NCBI RefSeq assembly: GCF_017498485.1
Contig: NZ_CP071795.1
Span: 3,144,501-3,208,500 of the forward strand
Direction: 5' to 3'
Length of the DNA stretch: 64,000 nt
DNA from: Polaribacter batillariae
GTDB lineage: Bacteria > Bacteroidota > Bacteroidia > Flavobacteriales > Flavobacteriaceae
The translations under genes and the position numbers were made by a program. Shown piece by piece: positions 42,793-51,366 of the stretch. Every line of letters begins with the position of its first letter. Position 1 is the stretch's first letter. The notes beneath the pieces are model-generated. The model saw nothing but the letters and a program-made list of their open reading frames with translations. It was not told the DNA's origin and made no database searches.

Positions 42793-42833
42793 GCAGAGCC
42801 TAGTCGAAGTAAATCCGGTCTTTTGCTCAAAAT
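42793..42833 (+). repeat. Degenerate duplicate of the tRNA-Gly 3' end
   Basis: CCGGTCTTTTGCTCAAA at 42816-42832 repeats the 3' end and flank of the tRNA-Gly gene (CCGGTCTTTCGCTCAAA at 42709-42725) with one change. Just before it, GCAGAGCCTAGTCGAAG resembles the half of another flavobacterial repeat. It lies in a spacer of 122 bases between the Gly and Thr tRNAs, the widest in the cluster. No complete tRNA can be folded here. Confidence 0.6.
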
Positions 42834-42842
42834 TATCAACAA

Positions 42843-42915
42843 GCCGGTGTAGCTCAGTTGGTAGAGCGCATCCTTGGTAGGGATGAGGTCGTGGGTTCAA
42901 GTCCCATCATTGGCT
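42843..42915 (+). tRNA. tRNA-Thr (anticodon GGT)
   Basis: 73 bases. Acceptor GCCGGTG pairs with CATTGGC through two adjacent G-T wobble pairs, unlike the fully paired first tRNA-Thr. The anticodon loop CTTGGTAG gives GGT, and the T arm is GTGGGTTCAAGTCCCAT. It lies 59 bases before tuf. Confidence 0.95.
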
Positions 42916-42974
42916 CACTAATACGTATTATCAGACACTAAATATATTTAAACTAAGAATTAAAATTAATAATT

Positions 42975-44162
42975 ATGGCAAAAGGAACTTTTGACCGTTC
43001 GAAACCACACTTAAACATTGGTACTATCGGACACGTAGATCACGGTAAAACAACTTTAACTGCGGCTATTACTAAAGTATTAGCTGATGCAGGTTTCTCT
43101 GAGGCTAAATCTTTTGATCAGATTGATAACGCTCCAGAAGAAAAAGAAAGAGGTATTACAATTAATACTTCACACGTAGAATACCAGACAGCTAATCGTC
43201 ACTATGCACACGTTGACTGTCCAGGTCACGCGGATTATGTAAAAAACATGGTTACTGGTGCTGCGCAAATGGATGGAGCTATTTTAGTGGTTGCGGCTAC
43301 AGATGGTCCTATGCCACAAACTAGAGAGCATATCTTATTAGGTCGTCAAGTAGGTATTCCACGTATCGTTGTTTTCTTAAACAAAGTTGATATGGTTGAT
43401 GATGAAGAGCTTTTAGAATTAGTAGATATGGAAGTTAGAGAATTATTGTCTTTCTATGAATATGATGGAGATAATGGTCCTGTAGTTTCAGGTTCTGCTT
43501 TAGGAGCTTTAAATGGTGAGCAAAAATGGGTTGACACAGTTTTAGAATTGATGGAAGCTTGTGACTCATGGATTGAAGAGCCTTTAAGAGAGGTTGATAA
43601 AGATTTCTTAATGCCTGTTGAAGATGTATTTTCTATTACAGGTCGTGGTACAGTAGCAACTGGACGTATCGAAACTGGTATCGCAAACACAGGAGATACT
43701 GTAGATATTATTGGTATGGGGGCAGAAAAAATGTCTTCTACAATTACAGGTATCGAGATGTTCCGTCAAATCTTAGATAGAGGTGAGGCAGGAGATAACG
43801 CAGGTATCTTATTAAGAGGTATTGCAAAAGAAGATATCAAAAGAGGAATGGTTATCTGTAAACCAGGTTCTGTAACTCCACACGCTAAATTTAAAGCAGA
43901 GGTATATGTTCTTAAAAAAGAAGAAGGTGGACGTCACACTCCATTCCATAACAACTATCGTCCACAGTTCTATGTAAGAACTACAGATGTTACAGGTACT
44001 ATTAACTTACCTTCAGGAGTTGAAATGGTTATGCCAGGAGATAACTTAACAATTACAGTTGATTTGATTCAGCCAATCGCATTAAACGTAGGTTTACGTT
44101 TTGCAATCCGTGAAGGTGGTAGAACAGTTGGTGCAGGTCAAGTAACCGAATTACTAGACTAA
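42975..44162 (+). CDS. tuf: Elongation factor Tu
   Basis: A 395-residue EF-Tu. It begins [20 protein letters not shown] with the P loop [10 protein letters not shown] at about residue 19, [20 protein letters not shown] (G3), [10 protein letters not shown] (G4) and SGSALGAL (G5), and ends with domain 3 ([15 protein letters not shown]). It brings aminoacyl-tRNA to the ribosome. Codon use is visibly biased toward preferred codons, as expected for a very highly expressed gene. It is cotranscribed with the four tRNAs upstream, and a hairpin follows before tRNA-Trp. Confidence 0.98.
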   Translation: MAKGTFDRSKPHLNIGTIGHVDHGKTTLTAAITKVLADAGFSEAKSFDQIDNAPEEKERGITINTSHVEYQTANRHYAHVDCPGHADYVKNMVTGAAQMDGAILVVAATDGPMPQTREHILLGRQVGIPRIVVFLNKVDMVDDEELLELVDMEVRELLSFYEYDGDNGPVVSGSALGALNGEQKWVDTVLELMEACDSWIEEPLREVDKDFLMPVEDVFSITGRGTVATGRIETGIANTGDTVDIIGMGAEKMSSTITGIEMFRQILDRGEAGDNAGILLRGIAKEDIKRGMVICKPGSVTPHAKFKAEVYVLKKEEGGRHTPFHNNYRPQFYVRTTDVTGTINLPSGVEMVMPGDNLTITVDLIQPIALNVGLRFAIREGGRTVGAGQVTELLD

Positions 44163-44193
44163 TTTTCTATTAGTTTATTAATTGATAAATATA

Positions 44194-44224
44194 AAAGGTA
44201 TTCCGTTTTTAACGGAATACCTTT
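44194..44224 (+). terminator. Hairpin between tuf and tRNA-Trp
   Basis: AAAGGTATTCCGTT and its exact complement around TTT form a 14-bp stem. The T run after it is short (TTT), so it may be a partial terminator or a processing site that sets the tuf to secE ratio. Confidence 0.6.
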
Positions 44225-44240
44225 ATCAATGAAATAATAA

Positions 44241-44312
44241 ACGGGCGTAGTTCAGCGGTAGAGCACTGGTCTCCAAAACCAGCTGTCGGGAGTTCGAATC
44301 TCTCCGCCCGTG
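44241..44312 (+). tRNA. tRNA-Trp (anticodon CCA)
   Basis: 72 bases. Acceptor ACGGGCG with CGCCCGT, discriminator G, anticodon loop T-CTCCAAAA closed by CTGGT/ACCAG giving CCA, T arm GGGAGTTCGAATCTCTC. It lies between tuf and secE, as in many Bacteroidota. Confidence 0.97.
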
Positions 44313-44393
44313 CAAATAAAATACGAAAAATAAAAGTTTTACTAAACAAAGTCAAAGCAAACTTATTTCATTCGTAAAAAACAAACAGGTAAG

Positions 44394-44582
44394 ATGAACT
44401 TTATACAATATATCAAAGATTCTTTTGAAGAATTAAATAACCACATGACGTGGATTTCTAAAGAAGAAGCTCAAAAAACAACTGTAACTGTAGCTGTGTT
44501 TACAATTTTGTTTGCATTAGCAGTTGCTGGTATAGATTATGTTTTTCAAACAGGATTAGACAATTATTTCAAATTATTTTAA
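44394..44582 (+). CDS. secE: Preprotein translocase subunit SecE
   Basis: A 62-residue SecE of the short single-helix type. The N-terminal amphipathic part MNFIQYIKDSFEELNNHMTW followed by ISKEEAQKTTVTVAVFTILF is the conserved region, and one transmembrane helix spans about residues 30-52. It clamps SecY in the inner-membrane translocon. It precedes nusG by 11 bases, the near-universal order. Confidence 0.93.
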   Translation: MNFIQYIKDSFEELNNHMTWISKEEAQKTTVTVAVFTILFALAVAGIDYVFQTGLDNYFKLF

Positions 44583-44593
44583 TAAAATAAATT

Positions 44594-45142
44594 ATGGCTG
44601 ATTCAGTGATGAAATGGTATGTTGTAAGAGCCATTGGAGGACAAGAAAATAAAGTAAAAGCTTATATAGAAACAGAAATTTCTAGAGTGGGTTTATCTGA
44701 CTATGTAAGTCAAGTTATCGTACCAACAGAAAAAGTTGTTCAAATAAGAAATGGTAAAAAAGTAAACAGAGAAAGAGTTTATTTTCCAGGATATATTATG
44801 ATTGAGGCAAACCTCTCAGGAGAAGTGCCTCACGTTATAAAAGCAATCACAGGAGTTATCGGTTTTTTAGGTGAAACTAAAGGAGGTGAGCCTGTTCCAA
44901 TGCGTAAGTCGGAAGTAAATAGAATGTTAGGTAAAGTTGATGAACTTTCGGTTCAAGACGAAAACGTTGCAATTCCTTACAATGTTGGAGAAACCGTAAA
45001 AGTTGTAGATGGTCCTTTCAACGGATTTGATGGAACTATTGAAAAAGTAAACGAAGAGAAGCGTAAACTAGAAGTAATGGTAAAAATTTTCGGAAGAAAA
45101 ACACCATTAGAACTAAGTTATATGCAAGTAGAAAAAATATAA
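44594..45142 (+). CDS. nusG: Transcription termination/antitermination factor NusG
   Basis: A 182-residue NusG. It has the NGN domain (MKWYVVRAIGGQENKVKAYI, then VYFPGYIMIEANLSGEVP) and a C-terminal KOW domain at about residues 125-180 (GETVKVVDGPFNGFDGTIEK). It binds RNA polymerase and links it to the ribosome or Rho. Start at MADSVMKWYVV is the usual one. It lies between secE and rplK in the standard order. Confidence 0.96.
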   Translation: MADSVMKWYVVRAIGGQENKVKAYIETEISRVGLSDYVSQVIVPTEKVVQIRNGKKVNRERVYFPGYIMIEANLSGEVPHVIKAITGVIGFLGETKGGEPVPMRKSEVNRMLGKVDELSVQDENVAIPYNVGETVKVVDGPFNGFDGTIEKVNEEKRKLEVMVKIFGRKTPLELSYMQVEKI

Positions 45143-45216
45143 TTGTTACACAGTATATATAATACCGGTTTGTTTTAATGCTTCCAAAATTAAAATAAAT
45201 CATTAAACATTTTAAA

Positions 45217-45654
45217 ATGGCAAAAGAAGTTAGTAAAGTAGTTAAATTACAAGTAAGGGGAGGCGCAGCGAATCCATCGCCGCCGGTTGGACCCGCTTTA
45301 GGTGCTGCTGGTGTTAACATTATGGAGTTTTGTAAACAGTTTAATGCAAGAACGCAAGACAAACAAGGTAAAGTGTTACCTGTTGTGATAACTGTTTTTA
45401 AAGATAAATCGTTCGATTTTATCGTAAAAACTCCTCCTGCGGCAGTCCAGTTACTAGAAGCGGCCAAAATTAAAAAAGGTTCAGGAGAACCAAACAGAAA
45501 GAAAGTAGCATCAATTACTTGGGATCAAATTAAAGTAATTGCAGAAGACAAAATGGTAGATTTAAATGCCTTTGAAATTTCTTCGGCAATGCGAATGATT
45601 GCAGGTACAGCACGTTCTATGGGATTAACAGTAAAAGGTAATGCACCAGCATAA
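45217..45654 (+). CDS. rplK: 50S ribosomal protein L11
   Basis: A 145-residue uL11 with an N-terminal domain ([20 protein letters not shown], the Pro-rich thiostrepton/stringent-factor region) and a C-terminal rRNA-binding domain ([20 protein letters not shown]). Normal length. It forms the GTPase-associated stalk base and is needed for RelA activation. It is followed 20 bases later by rplA; in most bacteria the two form one autoregulated unit controlled by L1. Confidence 0.97.
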   Translation: MAKEVSKVVKLQVRGGAANPSPPVGPALGAAGVNIMEFCKQFNARTQDKQGKVLPVVITVFKDKSFDFIVKTPPAAVQLLEAAKIKKGSGEPNRKKVASITWDQIKVIAEDKMVDLNAFEISSAMRMIAGTARSMGLTVKGNAPA

Positions 45655-45674
45655 ACTTTATAAAAAGTAGTAAA

Positions 45675-46364
45675 ATGGCAAAATTAACAAAAAAGCAAAA
45701 AGTAGCTTACGCAAAAGTAGATAGCTCTATATCTTACGATTTAGCAGCAGCTTCTGCGTTAGTCAAAGACATTACGAATGTAAAGTTTGATGCATCAGTA
45801 GATTTAGCAATACGTTTAGGAGTAGATCCTCGTAAAGCAAATCAAATGGTACGTGGTGTGGTAACATTACCTCACGGAACAGGTAAAGATGTAAAAGTTT
45901 TAGCATTGGTAACCCCAGACAAAGAAGCAGAAGCTAAAGAAGCTGGTGCAGATTATGTAGGGTTAGACGAATACCTTCAAAAAATTAAAGGAGGTTGGAC
46001 AGATGTAGATGTTATTATTACAATGCCTAGTGTAATGGGTAAATTAGGTCCTTTAGGTAGAATTTTAGGTCCTAGAGGTTTAATGCCAAACCCAAAAACA
46101 GGTACAGTAACAATGGACGTTGCCAAAGCTGTTCAAGATGTAAAAGCGGGTAAAATCGATTTTAAAGTAGATAAAACTGGAATTGTACATGCAGCAATCG
46201 GAAAAGTATCTTTTGATGCTAAAAAGATTGCAGAGAATGCAAACGAGTTAATACAAACAATTATTAAATTGAAACCTACTACAGCAAAAGGAACCTACGT
46301 AAAAAGCGTTTTTATGTCTAGTACAATGAGTCCTAGTATTCCTGTTGAAGTAAAAACTGTTTAA
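45675..46364 (+). CDS. rplA: 50S ribosomal protein L1
   Basis: A 229-residue uL1. Conserved blocks are [20 protein letters not shown] near residue 42, [33 protein letters not shown] near 125-145 and [18 protein letters not shown] near the end. It binds 23S rRNA at the L1 stalk and helps release E-site tRNA; L1 is often the translational repressor of its own operon, though I did not identify the site here. The gene is intact and in the standard rplK-rplA-rplJ-rplL order. Confidence 0.97.
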   Translation: MAKLTKKQKVAYAKVDSSISYDLAAASALVKDITNVKFDASVDLAIRLGVDPRKANQMVRGVVTLPHGTGKDVKVLALVTPDKEAEAKEAGADYVGLDEYLQKIKGGWTDVDVIITMPSVMGKLGPLGRILGPRGLMPNPKTGTVTMDVAKAVQDVKAGKIDFKVDKTGIVHAAIGKVSFDAKKIAENANELIQTIIKLKPTTAKGTYVKSVFMSSTMSPSIPVEVKTV

Positions 46365-46383
46365 TACGTTAAAACTTATAATT

Positions 46384-46899
46384 ATGACTAGAGAAGAAAA
46401 ATCACAAGTAATACAAGATTTAACAGCAGTATTAGCAGACACTAACACGATTTATTTAGCAGATATTTCTGGATTAAACGCACAAGCTACCTCTAATTTA
46501 CGTAGAGCTTGTTTTAAAGCAGGTGTTCAGTTATCCGTTGTTAAAAATACATTACTTGCAAAAGCAATGGAAGCATCAGATAAAGATTTTGGTGAACTTC
46601 CAGCAACATTAAAAGGGAATACTTCAATGATGGTTTCTGAAGCAGCAAATGCTCCAGCTAAATTAATTAAAGAATTTAGAAAAAAATCTAAGAAACCTTT
46701 ATTAAAAGGAGCTTATGCAGAAGAATCTGTATATATTGGAGACGATCAATTAGATGCTTTAGTAGATATTAAGTCTAGAGAAGAATTAATTGGAGAAATC
46801 ATTGGATTATTACAATCGCCAGCCAAAAATGTTATTTCGGCATTACAATCTGGTGGTCAAACACTTTCAGGTATTATTAAAACATTATCTGAAAAATAA
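46384..46899 (+). CDS. rplJ: 50S ribosomal protein L10
   Basis: A 171-residue uL10 with MTREEKSQVIQDLTAVLADT at the N-terminus, LRRACFKAGVQLSVVKNTLL near residue 40 and the C-terminal helix that carries L7/L12 dimers (about 140-171, SALQSGGQTLSGIIKTLSEK). It anchors the stalk on L11-bound rRNA. It lies 48 bases upstream of rplL. Confidence 0.97.
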   Translation: MTREEKSQVIQDLTAVLADTNTIYLADISGLNAQATSNLRRACFKAGVQLSVVKNTLLAKAMEASDKDFGELPATLKGNTSMMVSEAANAPAKLIKEFRKKSKKPLLKGAYAEESVYIGDDQLDALVDIKSREELIGEIIGLLQSPAKNVISALQSGGQTLSGIIKTLSEK

Positions 46900-46947
46900 T
46901 TAAGCGCACAAATAAAACTAAAATAAACAAATTTTAAAACAATTAAA

Positions 46948-47325
46948 ATGGCAGAATTAAAAGATTTCGCAGAGCAATTAGTTAACTTAACAGTAAAAGA
47001 AGTTAATGAATTAGCTACTATTTTAAAAGAAGAGTATGGTATCGAGCCAGCTGCAGCAGCAGTTGCAGTAGCAGGTCCAGCAGCAGGTGGAGGAGATGAC
47101 GCCGCAGACGAACAAACTGAATTCGATGTAATCTTAACAGCAGCAGGTGGTTCTAAACTAGCAGTAGTAAAGTTAGTTAAAGAATTAACTGGTTTAGGAT
47201 TAAAAGAAGCAAAAGGTATCGTAGATAGCGCTCCAGCAGCAGTAAAAGAAGGAGTATCTAAAGACGAGGCAGAAGGTCTTAAAAAGTCTTTAGAAGAAGC
47301 AGGAGCAGAGGTAGAGCTTAAATAA
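46948..47325 (+). CDS. rplL: 50S ribosomal protein L7/L12
   Basis: A 125-residue bL12 with the N-terminal dimer domain ([20 protein letters not shown]), an Ala/Gly-rich hinge at about residues 37-52 ([14 protein letters not shown], then GDDAADEQ) and the C-terminal factor-binding domain ([20 protein letters not shown]). Its codons are strongly biased, in line with high expression. It ends before an attenuator-like hairpin and rpoB. Confidence 0.97.
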   Translation: MAELKDFAEQLVNLTVKEVNELATILKEEYGIEPAAAAVAVAGPAAGGGDDAADEQTEFDVILTAAGGSKLAVVKLVKELTGLGLKEAKGIVDSAPAAVKEGVSKDEAEGLKKSLEEAGAEVELK

Positions 47326-47359
47326 GCTTTTATCCCGAAGTTTCGGGCAAACAAATTTA

Positions 47360-47397
47360 GGTTTAGGTACTAAAAACAATGTTTTTAGACCTAAACC
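47360..47397 (+). terminator. Hairpin between rplL and rpoB, probable attenuator
   Basis: GGTTTAGGT pairs with ACCTAAACC, and CTAAAAAC with GTTTTTAG, with one bulged A and a 3-base loop, a stem of 17 pairs. The T run is weak (ATTTT). A smaller hairpin (CCCGAA-GT-TTCGGG, 47334-47347) precedes it. A partial terminator here is classical, lowering rpoBC relative to ribosomal proteins. Confidence 0.7.
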
Positions 47398-47459
47398 ATT
47401 TTGTGTATATATTCGTTCTTTATTTTAATTCAAGATTTTAATCAAAAAAATATTCTCTT

Positions 47460-50400
47460 TTGGCAACGAAAAACACTACTGAAAGAATCAACTTCGCTAC
47501 TTCTCAAATGATCAAAGAATATCCAGACTTTTTGGATATTCAGGTAAAGTCTTTCCAAGACTTTTTCCAACTTCAAACAAAAGCAGAAGAAAGAGGTGAA
47601 GAAGGTTTGTACAAAACCTTTATGGATAACTTTCCAATTACAGATACAAGAAACCAATTTGTATTAGAATTTTTAGACTACTTTGTAGATCCTCCAAGAT
47701 ACTCAATTCAAGAATGTATCGAGAGAGGTTTAACACATAGTGTACCTTTAAAAGCACGTCTTAAACTATATTGTACAGATCCAGAACACGAAGATTTTGA
47801 AACAATCGTACAAGATGTATATCTTGGTACCATACCTTACATGACCAATTCTGGTACCTTTGTAATCAATGGTGCAGAACGTGTGGTGGTTTCTCAATTA
47901 CATAGATCTCCGGGGGTATTCTTCGGACAATCATTCCACGCAAACGGTACAAAATTATACTCTGCAAGAGTAATTCCTTTTAAAGGATCTTGGATAGAGT
48001 TTGCTACCGATATCAATCAAGTAATGTATGCTTATATTGATAGAAAGAAAAAATTACCAGTAACCACATTATTCAGAGCCATTGGTTTTGAAAGAGATAA
48101 AGATATATTAGAAATTTTTGACCTTGCAGAAGAAGTAAAAGTTTCTAAAGCTGGATTAAAAAAAGTATTAGGCAGAAAATTAGCAGCTAGAGTTTTAAAA
48201 ACTTGGCACGAAGATTTCGTAGATGAAGATACTGGAGAAGTTGTATCTATCGAAAGAAATGAAATAATTTTCGATCGTGACACAATCTTAGAAAAAGAAC
48301 ATATAGACGAAATAATAGAAGCAGGTGCTAAAACGGTTTTACTTCATAAAGAAGATAACCATATGGCAGACTATGCGATTATTCATAATACATTACAAAA
48401 AGACCCTACAAATTCAGAAAAAGAAGCTGTAGAACATATTTATAGACAATTACGTAATGCAGAACCGCCAGACGAAGAAACTGCAAGAGGTATTATAGAC
48501 AAGTTGTTCTTTTCTGAACAACGTTATAATTTAGGTGAAGTTGGTCGTTTTAGAATGAACACAAAACTTCAGTTAAATGAGCCAATGGATCAAAAAGTAT
48601 TATCGAAATTAGATATTATAACCATTATTAAATATTTAATTGAGTTAATTAATTCTAAAGCAGAAGTAGATGATATCGATCACTTATCTAACAGACGTGT
48701 AAGAACTGTTGGAGAGCAATTAGCAGGTCAGTTTGGTGTTGGTTTAGCACGTATGGCTAGAACCATTCGCGAACGTATGAATGTGCGTGACAACGAAGTA
48801 TTTACACCAATCGATTTAATTAATGCAAAAACATTATCATCGGTAATTAATTCTTTCTTTGGAACGAATCAATTATCTCAATTTATGGATCAAACGAATC
48901 CATTAGCAGAAATTACCCATAAACGTCGTTTATCTGCATTAGGACCTGGAGGTTTATCTAGAGAAAGAGCAGGGTTTGAGGTTCGTGACGTTCACTACAC
49001 GCATTATGGTCGTTTATGTCCAATTGAAACTCCAGAAGGACCGAATATTGGTTTAATTTCTTCACTAGCAGTATTTGCAAAAGTGAACAATTTAGGTTTT
49101 ATCGAAACACCTTATAGAAAAGTAAGCGAAGGTGTTGTTGCAAATGAAGAACCAACCTATTTAAGTGCAGAAGAAGAAGAAGGAATGCGTTTTGCACAAT
49201 CTAACATCGAGTTAGATGAAAAAGGTGCTTTTAAAGAAGATCGAATTATTTCTAGAGAAGGTGGTGATTTCCCTGTGGTAACCCCACAAGAAGTTCAATA
49301 TATGGATGTCGCTCCTAATCAAATTGCATCAATATCAGCCTCCTTAATTCCTTTCTTAGAGCATGATGATGCCAACCGTGCATTAATGGGTTCGAACATG
49401 ATGCGTCAAGCAGTTCCATTATTAAGACCAGAAGCTCCAATCGTTGGTACAGGATTAGAACGTAGAGTAGCAAAAGACTCTCGTATTTTAATTAATGCCG
49501 AAGGAAATGGAGTTGTAGAATATGTAGATGCAAACAAAATAACAATTAAATACGATAGAACAGAAGAAGAAAGAATGGTTAGTTTCGATTCTGATGAAGT
49601 CTCTTACGATTTAATTAAATTTAGAAAAACCAACCAAGGCACCTCCATCAACCTAAAACCTATTGTTCAAAAAGGAGATCGAGTAGAAGAAGGGCAAGTT
49701 CTTTGTGAAGGTTATGCAACACAACAAGGAGAATTAGCTTTAGGAAGAAATATGAAAGTGGCCTTTATGCCTTGGAAAGGATATAATTTTGAGGATGCCA
49801 TTGTAATTTCCGAAAAAGTAGTTCGTGAAGATATCTTTACATCCATTCATATCGATGAGTATTCTTTAGATGTTAGAGATACAAAATTAGGAACCGAAGA
49901 GTTAACTAACGATATTCCTAACGTTTCTGAAGAAGCTACCAGTAATTTAGATGAAAATGGAATGATAAGAATTGGAGCAGAAGTAAATCCTGGTGATATC
50001 TTAATAGGTAAAATAACACCAAAAGGAGAATCTGACCCAACACCAGAAGAAAAATTATTACGCGCTATTTTTGGAGACAAAGCAGGTGATGTAAAAGATG
50101 CATCATTAAAAGCTTCACCATCATTAAGAGGGGTAGTAATTGATAAAAAATTATTTAAAAGAGCTGTAAAAGATAAAAACAAAAGATTAAGAGATAAAGA
50201 AGCAGTTGCTGCTTTAGAAGCTTCTTTTGTGTCTAAATTCGAAGGCTTAAAAGACCAATTAATAGAGAAATTATTCAATTTAGTTAGTGGAAAAACATCG
50301 CAAGGAGTATTTAATGATTTAGGTGAAGAAGTATTGCCAAAAGGTAAAAAATATACACTTAAAATGTTAAACTCTGTTGACGATTACGTGCACTTAACAG

Positions 50401-51269
50401 GTTCTTGGACAACAGATAAAGAATTAAACGATTTAGTAGGTGAACTAGTTCACAATTACAAAATTAAAGTAAACGATTTACAAGGTTCTTTACGTCGTCA
50501 AAAATTTACAATCTCTGTAGGAGACGAATTACCAGCAGGAATTTTAAAACTAGCCAAAGTTTACATCGCTAAAAAACGTAAGTTAAAAGTAGGTGATAAA
50601 ATGGCAGGACGTCATGGAAACAAAGGTATTGTAGCTCGTATTGTAAGAGCAGAAGATATGCCTTTCTTAGAAGACGGAACTCCAGTAGATATTGTATTAA
50701 ATCCATTAGGGGTACCTTCTCGTATGAATATTGGTCAAATTTATGAAACTGTTCTTGGTTGGGCAGGTCAAAAATTAAATAAGAAGTATGCAACACCAAT
50801 TTTCGATGGAGCATCTTTAGATCAAATTAATGCTTATACAGACGAAGCTGGTGTACCAAGATTCGGACACACTTATTTATACGATGGAGGCACAGGAAAA
50901 CGTTTCGATCAACCAGCAACTGTTGGTATTATTTATATGATTAAGTTAGGGCACATGATTGAAGATAAAATGCATGCGCGTTCTATAGGACCTTATTCAT
51001 TAATTACACAACAACCACTAGGAGGTAAAGCACAATTTGGTGGTCAACGTTTTGGAGAAATGGAAGTTTGGGCACTTGAAGCCTATGGTGCATCAAGTAT
51101 CTTAAGAGAAATTTTAACTGTAAAATCGGATGATGTTATGGGAAGAGCCAAAACATACGAAAGTATTGTAAAAGGCGAAGCTATGCCAGAACCAGGTTTA
51201 CCAGAATCATTTAACGTATTAATGCACGAATTGAAAGGTTTAGGTTTAGACGTTAGATTAGAAGAATAA
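47460..51269 (+). CDS. rpoB: DNA-directed RNA polymerase subunit beta (TTG start)
   Basis: A 1269-residue RpoB. The start is a TTG at 47460, giving [20 protein letters not shown], the normal Bacteroidota N-terminus; I see no ATG that fits. Blocks include [20 protein letters not shown], the rifampicin region at about residues 467-500 ([20 protein letters not shown] then RLSALGPGG), with the ordinary drug-sensitive residues (Asp, His and Ser at the key positions), [12 protein letters not shown] near 1046 and the C-terminal [20 protein letters not shown]. It forms the catalytic core with beta prime. It is separated from rpoC by a 97-base spacer filled with a repeat. Confidence 0.97.
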   Translation: MATKNTTERINFATSQMIKEYPDFLDIQVKSFQDFFQLQTKAEERGEEGLYKTFMDNFPITDTRNQFVLEFLDYFVDPPRYSIQECIERGLTHSVPLKARLKLYCTDPEHEDFETIVQDVYLGTIPYMTNSGTFVINGAERVVVSQLHRSPGVFFGQSFHANGTKLYSARVIPFKGSWIEFATDINQVMYAYIDRKKKLPVTTLFRAIGFERDKDILEIFDLAEEVKVSKAGLKKVLGRKLAARVLKTWHEDFVDEDTGEVVSIERNEIIFDRDTILEKEHIDEIIEAGAKTVLLHKEDNHMADYAIIHNTLQKDPTNSEKEAVEHIYRQLRNAEPPDEETARGIIDKLFFSEQRYNLGEVGRFRMNTKLQLNEPMDQKVLSKLDIITIIKYLIELINSKAEVDDIDHLSNRRVRTVGEQLAGQFGVGLARMARTIRERMNVRDNEVFTPIDLINAKTLSSVINSFFGTNQLSQFMDQTNPLAEITHKRRLSALGPGGLSRERAGFEVRDVHYTHYGRLCPIETPEGPNIGLISSLAVFAKVNNLGFIETPYRKVSEGVVANEEPTYLSAEEEEGMRFAQSNIELDEKGAFKEDRIISREGGDFPVVTPQEVQYMDVAPNQIASISASLIPFLEHDDANRALMGSNMMRQAVPLLRPEAPIVGTGLERRVAKDSRILINAEGNGVVEYVDANKITIKYDRTEEERMVSFDSDEVSYDLIKFRKTNQGTSINLKPIVQKGDRVEEGQVLCEGYATQQGELALGRNMKVAFMPWKGYNFEDAIVISEKVVREDIFTSIHIDEYSLDVRDTKLGTEELTNDIPNVSEEATSNLDENGMIRIGAEVNPGDILIGKITPKGESDPTPEEKLLRAIFGDKAGDVKDASLKASPSLRGVVIDKKLFKRAVKDKNKRLRDKEAVAALEASFVSKFEGLKDQLIEKLFNLVSGKTSQGVFNDLGEEVLPKGKKYTLKMLNSVDDYVHLTGSWTTDKELNDLVGELVHNYKIKVNDLQGSLRRQKFTISVGDELPAGILKLAKVYIAKKRKLKVGDKMAGRHGNKGIVARIVRAEDMPFLEDGTPVDIVLNPLGVPSRMNIGQIYETVLGWAGQKLNKKYATPIFDGASLDQINAYTDEAGVPRFGHTYLYDGGTGKRFDQPATVGIIYMIKLGHMIEDKMHARSIGPYSLITQQPLGGKAQFGGQRFGEMEVWALEAYGASSILREILTVKSDDVMGRAKTYESIVKGEAMPEPGLPESFNVLMHELKGLGLDVRLEE

Positions 51270-51279
51270 TTTTTAATAG

Positions 51280-51358
51280 TAAGCAGTATAACAGTCTGCA
51301 GCTTGCAGTCCACTTTTAGTGATGTAAACTGAAGACTGCTAACTGAAGACTGAAGACT
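51280..51358 (+). repeat. Interspersed repeat in the rpoB-rpoC spacer
   Basis: The spacer contains AACAGTCTGCAGCTTGCAGT and then three ACTGAAGACT units (ACTGAAGACTGCTAACTGAA, then GACTGAAGACT). Such ACTGAAGACTGAAGACT tracts are frequent between genes in Flavobacteriaceae. A diverged copy lies at 10677-10757. Confidence 0.6.
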
Positions 51359-51366
51359 ATAAAAAC

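Noticed and set aside
51328..51358. Short direct repeats as a possible CRISPR array
   Set aside because: The units are about 10 bases, contiguous and without spacers, and there are no cas genes.
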